64,000 bases of DNA from Clostridiaceae bacterium. GTDB lineage: Bacteria > Bacillota > Clostridia > Peptostreptococcales > Natronincolaceae. Each line of letters opens with the position of its first letter. The stretch's first letter is position 1. The notes under the pieces were generated by a model that was not told the DNA's origin, ran no database searches, and saw nothing but the letters and a program-made list of their open reading frames with translations. The stretch is from positions 38,381 to 102,380 of the forward strand of contig JAFIFG010000124.1 in the NCBI GenBank assembly GCA_020832135.1, read 5' to 3'. Below, one piece after another: positions 17,287 to 24,685 of this stretch. The position numbers and the translations under genes were made by a program.

Positions 17287-18443
17287 TACTTATCATCTCC
17301 TCCTTCGTCGTCATCAAGATCAGTGATGGCATCTGCAAAAAGATTTAAAATACTTGTTTGAGTAATTAATCCCTTTAAATATCCATCTTCACCAACAACA
17401 GGGAGGTTTTTACGTCTTTTTTCCTTCATAATATTAAGAACTTCCACCATATTGGTGGTCTCGGATACTGGTATAAATCCAGTGTTCATGATGTCCTTCA
17501 TTTTATGCTCCGCTTCGGTCTTATTTCTTAATTCTCTAGGGGTAACAAAACCAACTACTTTTTTTGGACGGTCTCCAGCTTGATCAACAACTACCAAATA
17601 ATCTGTTCTTTTTTCCTTCATTATTTCTAAGGCTTTTGCTGGTGTGCGCTGTAGGGAAATGGTTGCTGGCTTTTTCACCATAATATCCCTAGCATAAAGC
17701 ATTTCGGGGGATTTCCACAATCTATCCTTTCCTACAAAATATTCTACAAAATCATTGATTGGATTTTTAAGGATATTTTCTGGAGTGTCAAATTGAATTA
17801 CCCTACCATCCTTCATTACTGCGATTCTGTCTCCTAATTTTAAAGCCTCATCCATATCATGGGTAACAAAGACAATAGTTTTTTGTAACTCATCCTGTAA
17901 CTTTAATAATTCCTCCTGCAGTTGCTCCCGGGTAATAGGGTCTAGAGCGCTGAAGGGTTCGTCCATTAAAATGACATCTGGATTGACAGCTAAAGCTCTA
18001 GCTACACCAATTCTCTGCTGTTGTCCACCACTTAGCTCATGGGGGTATTTATTTATATAAATATCAGGGTCTAGGTCCACCAGTTCTAATAATTCTCTAG
18101 CTCTTGCTGCACGTTTTTCTTTGTCCCAATTCTGCAGATAAGGAATTAATTCAATATTTTCTTTAATAGTCATATGGGGGAAGAGTCCAACTTTTTGAAT
18201 AACATAACCTATATTTCTTCTTAACTCAATAGGATTTATATCCATAATGTTCTTACCATCAATAGATATAATGCCAGAAGTAGGTTCATGAAGACGATTA
18301 ATCATTTTCATGGTGGTGGTTTTACCAGAACCACTTTCTCCAATTAAAATTACTAACTCGCCACTATTTATTTTTAAGTCCAAGCCTTCTATAACATTAG
18401 TTTTTCCATCATAGCTTTTTGATACTTTTTTAAACTCAATCAA
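17286..18443 (-). CDS. opuCA: Glycine betaine/osmoprotectant ABC transporter ATPase with two CBS domains
   Basis: This 385-residue ATPase energises uptake. Visible motifs are Walker A GESGSGKTT near residue 35-43, the signature LSGGQQQR near 140, Walker B VILMDEPFSALDP near 158 and the switch histidine in VTHDMDEA. Two CBS domains occupy roughly residues 255-375 and would sense ionic strength or nucleotides, as known for OpuA-type ATPases. The start is TTG at 18443 with AAGGAG upstream. The promoter region carries a large palindrome and is shared divergently with a BusR-like repressor gene. Confidence 0.92.
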   Translation of the reverse strand: MIEFKKVSKSYDGKTNVIEGLDLKINSGELVILIGESGSGKTTTMKMINRLHEPTSGIISIDGKNIMDINPIELRRNIGYVIQKVGLFPHMTIKENIELIPYLQNWDKEKRAARARELLELVDLDPDIYINKYPHELSGGQQQRIGVARALAVNPDVILMDEPFSALDPITREQLQEELLKLQDELQKTIVFVTHDMDEALKLGDRIAVMKDGRVIQFDTPENILKNPINDFVEYFVGKDRLWKSPEMLYARDIMVKKPATISLQRTPAKALEIMKEKRTDYLVVVDQAGDRPKKVVGFVTPRELRNKTEAEHKMKDIMNTGFIPVSETTNMVEVLNIMKEKRRKNLPVVGEDGYLKGLITQTSILNLFADAITDLDDDEGGDDK

Positions 18444-18462
18444 ATAATATCACTCCTTTTTT

Positions 18463-18504
18463 AACCAACAACCCAACTTTATCACATGGGTTGTTGGTTG
18501 TCAA
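18463..18504 (-). promoter_or_regulatory. Promoter of the opuC-type operon overlapped by a 13-bp palindrome
   Basis: On the minus strand TTGACA (18504-18499), a 17-base spacer and TAAAGT (18481-18476) form a good sigma-A promoter. Perfect 13-bp arms AACCAACAACCCA (18463-18475) and TGGGTTGTTGGTT (18487-18499) flank the -10 box with an 11-base spacer, so a bound protein would cover the whole core promoter. The downstream arm also abuts the ribosome binding site of the ATPase gene. Confidence 0.7.
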
Positions 18505-18515
18505 ATTTAGCCACA

Positions 18516-18556
18516 TTGACAAAATAGGTACTATAGATGTAGTATAGACAAAATAA
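18516..18556 (+). promoter_or_regulatory. Promoter region of the BusR-like gene with direct repeats
   Basis: TTGACA at 18516-18521 lies 18 bases before TAGTAT at 18540-18545. GACAAAATA occurs twice (18518-18526 and 18547-18555), 29 bp apart and straddling the promoter, which suggests autoregulation. Confidence 0.45.
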
Positions 18557-18600
18557 GGAAAATTCATTTGCAAAATAAATATAATGAAGGTGAAAAAGAT

Positions 18601-19191
18601 ATGAAGGTAGGTACAAGGTATAAGCAGATAGCATTGGATGTGGCTAAGCAGATAGCTTCGGGAAAGATTTTGGAGGGTGCTAAGCTGAAGGGAAGGTCTG
18701 TATTGGCTGGGAATTATAATGTTTCTCCCGAGACTATAAGAAAAGCTATAGCTCTTCTGGAGGAAATGAAGGTGGTACAACCTATTCCAGGTAGTGGTAG
18801 TCTTGTCTTGTCTAAGGAAAGATCAAAGGCATTTATAGAAAAATATCAATCAAAAGAAAAATTACAGGACTTCAAAATGGATATAAATGACTTGTTACAG
18901 CAAAAATCTTTAATTGACATAGCTCTTCATAAAAAGATTAAGTCCTTAATGGATCTAACAAACACAATACATGGAGAAGATTCTGTATTTCAGCTGATTG
19001 AAATTGCAATTAAAGAAACAAATCATATAAATCAAAGTATTATAGATAGCAACTTTTGGCAGGAAACTAGGTCTAGTATTATTGCTATTAAAAGGGAAGG
19101 TAAGCTAATAGTAGCCCCTAATCCTAGAGAAGTTTTGTTAGAGAATGACATTGTTATTGCAGTGAAGGGAAAGGAAAATACAGAGCTATAA
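18601..19191 (+). CDS. GntR-type repressor with RCK_C (TrkA-C) domain, BusR-like
   Basis: This 196-residue protein has an N-terminal GntR winged helix (about residues 8-70, ending QPIPGSGSLVLS), a helical linker and a C-terminal RCK_C/TrkA-C domain (about 115-190, with SIIAIKREGKLIVAPNP and the LLENDIVIAVKG end). The same architecture is known in BusR of streptococci and lactococci, which binds cyclic di-AMP and represses a betaine transporter. Its divergent position next to a betaine-type transporter operon makes the same role very likely here. The ATG at 18601 has GAAGGTG upstream; a TTG at 18568 in frame does not. Confidence 0.82.
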   Translation: MKVGTRYKQIALDVAKQIASGKILEGAKLKGRSVLAGNYNVSPETIRKAIALLEEMKVVQPIPGSGSLVLSKERSKAFIEKYQSKEKLQDFKMDINDLLQQKSLIDIALHKKIKSLMDLTNTIHGEDSVFQLIEIAIKETNHINQSIIDSNFWQETRSSIIAIKREGKLIVAPNPREVLLENDIVIAVKGKENTEL

Positions 19192-19223
19192 AAAGAAGGA
19201 AGGTAGCTTTGCTACCTTCCTTC
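19190..19223 (-). terminator. Terminator overlapping the 3' end of tetR
   Basis: A perfect 13-bp stem (GAAGGAAGGTAGC / GCTACCTTCCTTC) with a 3-base loop runs into TTTTT on the minus strand. The last codons of the TetR gene form one arm. It may also slow + strand transcription from the BusR-like gene, but that side lacks a T-run. Confidence 0.85.
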
Positions 19224-19793
19224 AAGTCCCTTCAGAAATAAGTCTATAAACTCTTCTATTTCTCTATCAGTAATGTCGGCACCCTGCTTGCACATGTAAT
19301 GCAGCACCATATAATTGGTACCACCTAAAAAGCCAAGGGTGGCTATTTTTGTATCTATATTCCGAAAGGTGCCCTCCTCAACCGCTTGAACAAATACAGC
19401 TTCTACTAGGGATATAATCTGTTTTTTCGTCTCTAACATAAGCTGCATAAAATTCTCTTCTGGTTTCCACATTTCTTGTGAAAATATTTTAACTAAGTCT
19501 AAATGTTGACGAGTAAAGTCTATAACCACCTCAAAATATCCTTTTAGCTTTTCTCTTGTAGGATCATCCTGTTGAAGTGTCTCTTTTATACTGAATAAAT
19601 AGGCTTTAATAAAAAACTTAATCATTTCTAAAAATAATTGTTCTTTGCTATTAAAATATTCATAAATCGTACCTTTACCTATGCCGGCTTCCTCAGCTAT
19701 ATCCGACACAGTAGCTTTATGGTACCCATCTCTGGCAAAGATTTTAACAGCAGCTTCTATAATTAGTTGTCTTTTTCCTTTGGTTGTGTCCAT
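19212..19793 (-). CDS. TetR/AcrR-family transcriptional regulator
   Basis: This 193-residue regulator has the TetR DNA-binding helix-turn-helix in residues 8-55 (GYHKATVSDIAEEAGIGKGT then IYEYFNSKEQLF) and an alpha-helical ligand-binding C-terminal domain. AGGAGG lies 6 bases before the ATG. It is the third gene of the adaptor-pump-regulator operon, so it probably controls that operon in response to a toxic compound. A candidate operator lies at the operon promoter. Confidence 0.9.
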   Translation of the reverse strand: MDTTKGKRQLIIEAAVKIFARDGYHKATVSDIAEEAGIGKGTIYEYFNSKEQLFLEMIKFFIKAYLFSIKETLQQDDPTREKLKGYFEVVIDFTRQHLDLVKIFSQEMWKPEENFMQLMLETKKQIISLVEAVFVQAVEEGTFRNIDTKIATLGFLGGTNYMVLHYMCKQGADITDREIEEFIDLFLKGLEGR

Positions 19794-19807
19794 CAGGAAC
19801 CTCCTAT

Positions 19808-22800
19808 CTAAGCTTTATATGTAACGACTTTAGATTTAAAAATCTTCTTCTTTATAAAACTAGAGGTGCCGTCTAGTATGGTGTACATAACAGGAATAAA
19901 TATAAGGGTTAGCAGGGTGGAAACCACTAGTCCACCAATAACTACAGTGGCCAAAGGTGCCTGTGCTTCTGTCCCTTCCCCAATACCTAATGCCAGTGGT
20001 AGAAGTCCTAATATGGTGGTAAGTGCTGTCATAAGGATAGGGCGAAGTCTAGTAGGACCAGCCGTTAGTATGGCTTCTCTTATACTCATATCTCTACTTC
20101 GTAATATATTAATATAGTCCACCAATACGATGGCATTATTTACAACAATTCCTGCTAGAATGATAACTCCAATAATAGCAGGCACACTGACTGCTCTTCT
20201 AGTAATAAATAATCCTAAGGCACCTCCCGAGAAGGCTAGGGGTACTGATAGCATAATAGTAAAGGGGTGTAACAGTGACTCAAACTGGGAGGCTAGCACC
20301 ATATATACTAAAAGCACAGCTAGAATCACTGCTAATCCTAAGCTTCTAAAGGATTCTACAAGGTCCTCGTTTTCTCCCCCCATTCTGTAGGAATAACCCT
20401 CAGGCATTACATATTCTTCAAGATTTCTCTCTATATCTCTGACTACACTTCTTAAATCACGACCTATCAGATCAGAGGTTACATGAATAGTTCTAACCTG
20501 ATCTTCTCTTTGAATACGGGTAGGACCCTGTCTTACAGTTATATCCCCCACCTGCTCCAACGGAATAGTTATCCCTATAGGAGTAGGTATTTGTAAGTGA
20601 CTAAAGTTTATGATGCTTTTTCGTATATGTTCCTGACTTTTTATAACTACATCTATTTCTGAACCATCTACCTTATATCTAGTAGCTACAGTACCCTGCA
20701 CACTACTCCGAACTGCTTGAGCAATTTGTGCTGATGTTAAACCATAGTGAGAAGCTAAGTCTCTATTTACATTTACCTGTATTTCAGGTTTTGCATCCTC
20801 AAAGCTAGAGCTTACCTCTCTAGTTCCCTCTACACCTTCTACGAAAGAGATAATATCATTGGATATATCTTGTAATATCTCCATATCATCCCCTTGGATA
20901 GATATGGAGATTGGAGAGCTGGAGAATCCGCCTCCCATACCCATACTTTCCATAGCCTGCACAGTTATTTGGGCACCTGCTATTTCCGAGGTTTTACTTC
21001 TTATTTCATCGGCTATCATACGACTACTACGATCTCTTTGCCGCAGTCCTGTAAGCATAACGTATATTTCCGCAATATTACCTCTTCCACCGGTATCGCC
21101 AAACATATTACCGCCCCCCCCCAGAAGAACAAAGATAGATTCTGTCTCTGGGATAGTTGAGACAATTTCTTCAATATGGGTAGCTACTTTATCTGTTTCT
21201 TCAAGTTTAACACCAGCAGGAAGCTCAAGATTTATAGTAATAATACCTTCATCCATTGAAGGGAAAAACTCTGCTCCTACAGTGAAGGCTAAGCCCATAG
21301 AAGTAATAAAAATAATAAGAGATAGACCTACTGTTGACTTTCTATGATCTAATGCCCATCTTAATATACTTTTATAAAGCAATTCTAATCTAGTAAAGAA
21401 CCTTTGAAAACTATCTAAAAGTTTTTTAGATAAGGTGGTTCGCCTGTTGACTTCATTAGATAGCTTTAATAATTTAGAGGACAGCATTGGCACGATTGTA
21501 AGGGATACAAATAAGGATGCCAATAGAGAAAAAGTAACTGTCATAGCAAGTTCCTTAAACAACATGGAGGTAATCCCATCCACAAAGACAATAGGAAGAA
21601 ATACCGCCACAGTAGTAATGGTGGAGGCTGTTACCGCCATACTTACTTCTGCTGCTCCTTGCTTTGCTGCTTCTACACGGGAGAATCCCTCTTGCCGAAA
21701 ACGATAAATGTTCTCCAACACAACGATGGAGTTATCCACCAACATCCCCATTCCTAGAGCAAGACCTCCAAGGGTCATAAGGTTAATGGTAATACCAGCA
21801 AAGTACATTAAAGAAAAGGTAGCAATAACTGATATAGGTATAGCTATGCCGATAATAAAGGTGGTCCTAATATTTCTAAGAAATAAGAATAAAACAATGA
21901 TGGCTAAAATCCCCCCAAAAATACTATTCTTCGCCACATTACCAATAGCCTCTTTAATATAGTCGGAAAGATCCATAATCATAACAAATTCTATATCGTC
22001 TAATTCAGTGGACAAACGTTGGAACTCTCTATTTACCCTATCAGCAACCCTGACGGTATTGAAGTCAGATTGCTTATTCACCACAAGGATAATACTATCC
22101 TCACCATTGGTACGAGCTAATCTATCCACATCCTTAGAACCTAAGGTTACATTGGCAACATCTCTTAAGTGGATTCTACCACCATTGTGTAATGGAATAG
22201 GTAAATTTCTTATTTCCTCAACACTCTTGAATTCTCCTAAGGTTCTTACCAAAAGCTCACGATTACTCTTTTCCACTAAGCCACCTGGAAGATTAAGGTT
22301 TTCACCCCTTAATAGATTAGCTACATGGCTTATAGATAATCCATAATGCTCTAATTTAATGGGGTCAACAATAATCTCTACCTCTTTCTCGTAACCACCG
22401 GCAACATCTACGGAGGCTACTCCAGGGAGGCGTTCTATTCTATTTTTTATTCTATCCTCTGCTACTCTTTGTAGTTCCTCAGAATTTTTATTCCCTGTAA
22501 TAGCCATTTGTATAACTGGCATGGCCCCAGGATCTATTTTACTAACTCTAGGTGTGGAGGCATCCTCTGGAAGGAAGTCTTGAATCATATCCACCCTTTC
22601 TCGCATATCTAAGGTTGCCATATCCATATCAATACCATCATTAAATTGAACAATGACTAGAGAGCTACCTTCTTGCGAGGTGGAAGAAATGCTCTTTACA
22701 TTATTAACAGTGGCCAACGCTTCCTCAAGAGGTCTTGTGACCAGAGACTCCATTTCATAGGGGCCTACACCTGCATATTGTGTACTAACCACCGCTACTG

Positions 22801-22927
22801 GAACATTGATTTGGGGTAGAAGGTCTATAGATAGCCGAGTTAAAGAAACGAACCCCAATAACAAAATAATGAAGATCATCATCACTGTAGTGACGGGACG
22901 TTTAACGGCTATATGCGACAACTTCAT
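19808..22927 (-). CDS. RND-family efflux transporter (HAE1/SwrC-like)
   Basis: This 1039-residue protein has the RND layout: a membrane segment at residues 10-30, a large external loop, membrane segments near 335-540, a second loop, and segments near 850-1020. The motif LGMGMLVDNSIVVLEN near residue 390-405 holds the proton-relay aspartate. Length is normal for AcrB/SwrC-type pumps. The ATG overlaps the adaptor stop by one base. In a Gram-positive host such pumps export surfactants, bile-like compounds or drugs without an outer membrane channel. The substrate is unknown. Confidence 0.93.
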   Translation of the reverse strand: MKLSHIAVKRPVTTVMMIFIILLLGFVSLTRLSIDLLPQINVPVAVVSTQYAGVGPYEMESLVTRPLEEALATVNNVKSISSTSQEGSSLVIVQFNDGIDMDMATLDMRERVDMIQDFLPEDASTPRVSKIDPGAMPVIQMAITGNKNSEELQRVAEDRIKNRIERLPGVASVDVAGGYEKEVEIIVDPIKLEHYGLSISHVANLLRGENLNLPGGLVEKSNRELLVRTLGEFKSVEEIRNLPIPLHNGGRIHLRDVANVTLGSKDVDRLARTNGEDSIILVVNKQSDFNTVRVADRVNREFQRLSTELDDIEFVMIMDLSDYIKEAIGNVAKNSIFGGILAIIVLFLFLRNIRTTFIIGIAIPISVIATFSLMYFAGITINLMTLGGLALGMGMLVDNSIVVLENIYRFRQEGFSRVEAAKQGAAEVSMAVTASTITTVAVFLPIVFVDGITSMLFKELAMTVTFSLLASLFVSLTIVPMLSSKLLKLSNEVNRRTTLSKKLLDSFQRFFTRLELLYKSILRWALDHRKSTVGLSLIIFITSMGLAFTVGAEFFPSMDEGIITINLELPAGVKLEETDKVATHIEEIVSTIPETESIFVLLGGGGNMFGDTGGRGNIAEIYVMLTGLRQRDRSSRMIADEIRSKTSEIAGAQITVQAMESMGMGGGFSSSPISISIQGDDMEILQDISNDIISFVEGVEGTREVSSSFEDAKPEIQVNVNRDLASHYGLTSAQIAQAVRSSVQGTVATRYKVDGSEIDVVIKSQEHIRKSIINFSHLQIPTPIGITIPLEQVGDITVRQGPTRIQREDQVRTIHVTSDLIGRDLRSVVRDIERNLEEYVMPEGYSYRMGGENEDLVESFRSLGLAVILAVLLVYMVLASQFESLLHPFTIMLSVPLAFSGGALGLFITRRAVSVPAIIGVIILAGIVVNNAIVLVDYINILRSRDMSIREAILTAGPTRLRPILMTALTTILGLLPLALGIGEGTEAQAPLATVVIGGLVVSTLLTLIFIPVMYTILDGTSSFIKKKIFKSKVVTYKA

Positions 22928-24165
22928 TATTTTTCACCTCTTACTATTTTGACTTTGTAACCATCTCTGAGGAAATCTTGACCCTTAACAATAACACGAT
23001 CCTCTAGTGTTAAGCCATCAATAATCTCCACTAATTCACCATTATCTACACCGATGGATATGTCTTTTCTCATGGTTCTTTCTTCTTCTACTACAAAAAC
23101 ATAAAAGGATTCTTCCTCCTGTAATACAGCTTCACTAGGTAGAATGGTGGTGTTCTGTCTTTCATTTGTATTCATATAAACTTGGGCAAACATACCGGGC
23201 TTGATCATACCATCAGGATTATCTATGGTAATCTTTACGGTGTAAAGCTGTGTCTTTGCATCAGGAACCGGATTTACTACTTTAATTTCGCCGACTGTTT
23301 TTTCATCAGAAACAGCGGGAATGATAAGCTCTACAGTATTAGCCTTCAACACCCTGTTAATCATCCCTTCTGTTGCATTGACAATAACCTCCAAGGAAGA
23401 TATGTCAGTTATGGTTAAAGCTGGTTGAGCAGAAGCCATACCTCCAACTTCTATGTTTAAGGAGGATATAACGCCACTTATTGGTGCTGTTACCATAGTG
23501 TTTTCTAATGTTTTTGAGCTAGTATGGTATGCGGTACGGGCTTGATTTAATTGAGATTCTAGTGAGGCTAACTGTGCTTCGTGGGCCTTGCTATTTTTAT
23601 AGTGAAGCTTGGCCTGCTGTAATTGTATATCAGAAGCTGCTAGCTTTGCCTGTTGATAATCTTGGTATGAAACAGCTCCTGCCTCATATAGTTTCTCTAT
23701 TCTTTCAAAATTTGCTTGGGCATGTTCATAACTTTTCTTAGCCCCTTCATAGGCAAGTCTTGTATTATCTACCTGCTGGTGAATTCTTTCTTTTTGTTGG
23801 ATATAGTTAGCTTTACTGCTTTCATAAGCAAGACGAGCACCTTCAATTTGGTCTGTAATATTTTCTCTATCTAAAATAAACAAAGTGTCTCCTTTTTTAA
23901 CGTAATCCCCTAAGGTCACATGTAAGGCCCTTACTTCTAAGAGTCCTTGAACTTCAGGAATAATTGTTACAGTATCAATAGCACTAAGTTGTCCGCTTAG
24001 GGTAATGCTTTGGGACAGATCACCTAATTTTGGATAAGCTACTTCTACAGCGAATATATTCTCTTGTTCCGCCTGTACTTCGATGGATTGGTTATTACCA
24101 CAGCCAGCTAAGATAAGACTTGATATAATAAGTCCCCAAATAAGTAATAAAGCTTTCTTTGACAT
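22927..24165 (-). CDS. RND efflux periplasmic-adaptor-type (membrane fusion) lipoprotein
   Basis: This 412-residue adaptor has a lipoprotein signal peptide with lipobox SLILAGC (Cys about 22), a biotinyl-lipoyl-like half-motif near residues 65-105, a long coiled-coil hairpin (about 105-215, rich in Gln/Ala/Lys) and a barrel domain ending with ILPSEAVLQEE and GLTLEDRVIVKGQ. It links the RND pump to the cell surface. It is the first gene of the operon with a good promoter about 50 bp upstream. Confidence 0.9.
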   Translation of the reverse strand: MSKKALLLIWGLIISSLILAGCGNNQSIEVQAEQENIFAVEVAYPKLGDLSQSITLSGQLSAIDTVTIIPEVQGLLEVRALHVTLGDYVKKGDTLFILDRENITDQIEGARLAYESSKANYIQQKERIHQQVDNTRLAYEGAKKSYEHAQANFERIEKLYEAGAVSYQDYQQAKLAASDIQLQQAKLHYKNSKAHEAQLASLESQLNQARTAYHTSSKTLENTMVTAPISGVISSLNIEVGGMASAQPALTITDISSLEVIVNATEGMINRVLKANTVELIIPAVSDEKTVGEIKVVNPVPDAKTQLYTVKITIDNPDGMIKPGMFAQVYMNTNERQNTTILPSEAVLQEEESFYVFVVEEERTMRKDISIGVDNGELVEIIDGLTLEDRVIVKGQDFLRDGYKVKIVRGEK

Positions 24166-24191
24166 CTATACAATACCTCCAGTACATTAAT

Positions 24192-24243
24192 CTGACCACA
24201 GAGTCAGTCTATTAATTATAGAATATTTTGGAACAATATGCAA
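24192..24243 (-). promoter_or_regulatory. Promoter of the RND operon with a TetR-type operator candidate
   Basis: On the minus strand TTGCAT (24243-24238), 17 bases, then TATAAT (24220-24215). Just downstream an inverted repeat CTGAC (24192-24196)/GTCAG (24202-24206) embedded in GACTGACTCTGTGGTCAG resembles TetR-family operators. A bound repressor would sit at about the transcription start. Confidence 0.6.
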
Positions 24244-24455
24244 CTGTTGGAAAAGCTATATTTAAAAAAATATAAAGAAAAATACGAAATAATACATACA
24301 AATAGAAAAAGATACAAAACATGATGAATTCTCTATAGATACGACTTAAAACATGAAAAACATTTAACACTATGAAAAATTTTAGATATTTAAATATACT
24401 AATGCATAGAATTTTAAAAAGTTTCATAGAGGGGAAGGGGATAAACTTTACTCTA

Positions 24456-24657
24456 TGTGGATAAGGACAAGCTTATTAACATATCTATTAACAAGCCTGT
24501 CCCTTCAAAAATCATATTATCAACATTTTTACCCACATTATACACAGTTATCCTATGAACATATACACAGATTTAACAAGGAAGAGGGTAGAAAATTATA
24601 TTTTGTTGAAAAATAAAGTCGAAATTAGTAAAATAGGAATATACACCCTGTGTATAA
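24456..24657. other. Cluster of DnaA boxes in a 520-bp gene-free region
   Basis: Matches to TTATNCACA: 24456-24464 (minus, TTATCCACA, perfect), 24517-24525 (plus, TTATCAACA, one mismatch), 24529-24537 (plus, TTACCCACA, one mismatch), 24538-24546 (plus, TTATACACA, perfect), 24561-24569 (plus, ATATACACA, one mismatch) and 24649-24657 (minus, TTATACACA, perfect). Very AT-rich DNA lies between and around them. The region separates the divergent adaptor and sensor-kinase genes (24166-24685) and contains no credible coding sequence. It may be a DnaA titration or regulatory site, or a replication-origin-like element; no replication gene is nearby. Confidence 0.7.
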
Positions 24658-24685
24658 AATTTATTTCCCATAAGAGGTGTGACCT

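Noticed and set aside
24212..24427. A 71-codon ORF on the minus strand between the adaptor and the DnaA-box cluster
   Set aside because: Its composition is almost only Phe, Ile, Leu, Tyr and Lys, as expected from AT-rich DNA, it has no credible ribosome binding site, and it covers the RND operon promoter.
24456..24657. Calling the DnaA-box cluster the chromosomal origin
   Set aside because: dnaA, dnaN, recF and gyrase genes are absent nearby, and no GC-skew switch can be measured here. It is reported only as a DnaA-box cluster.
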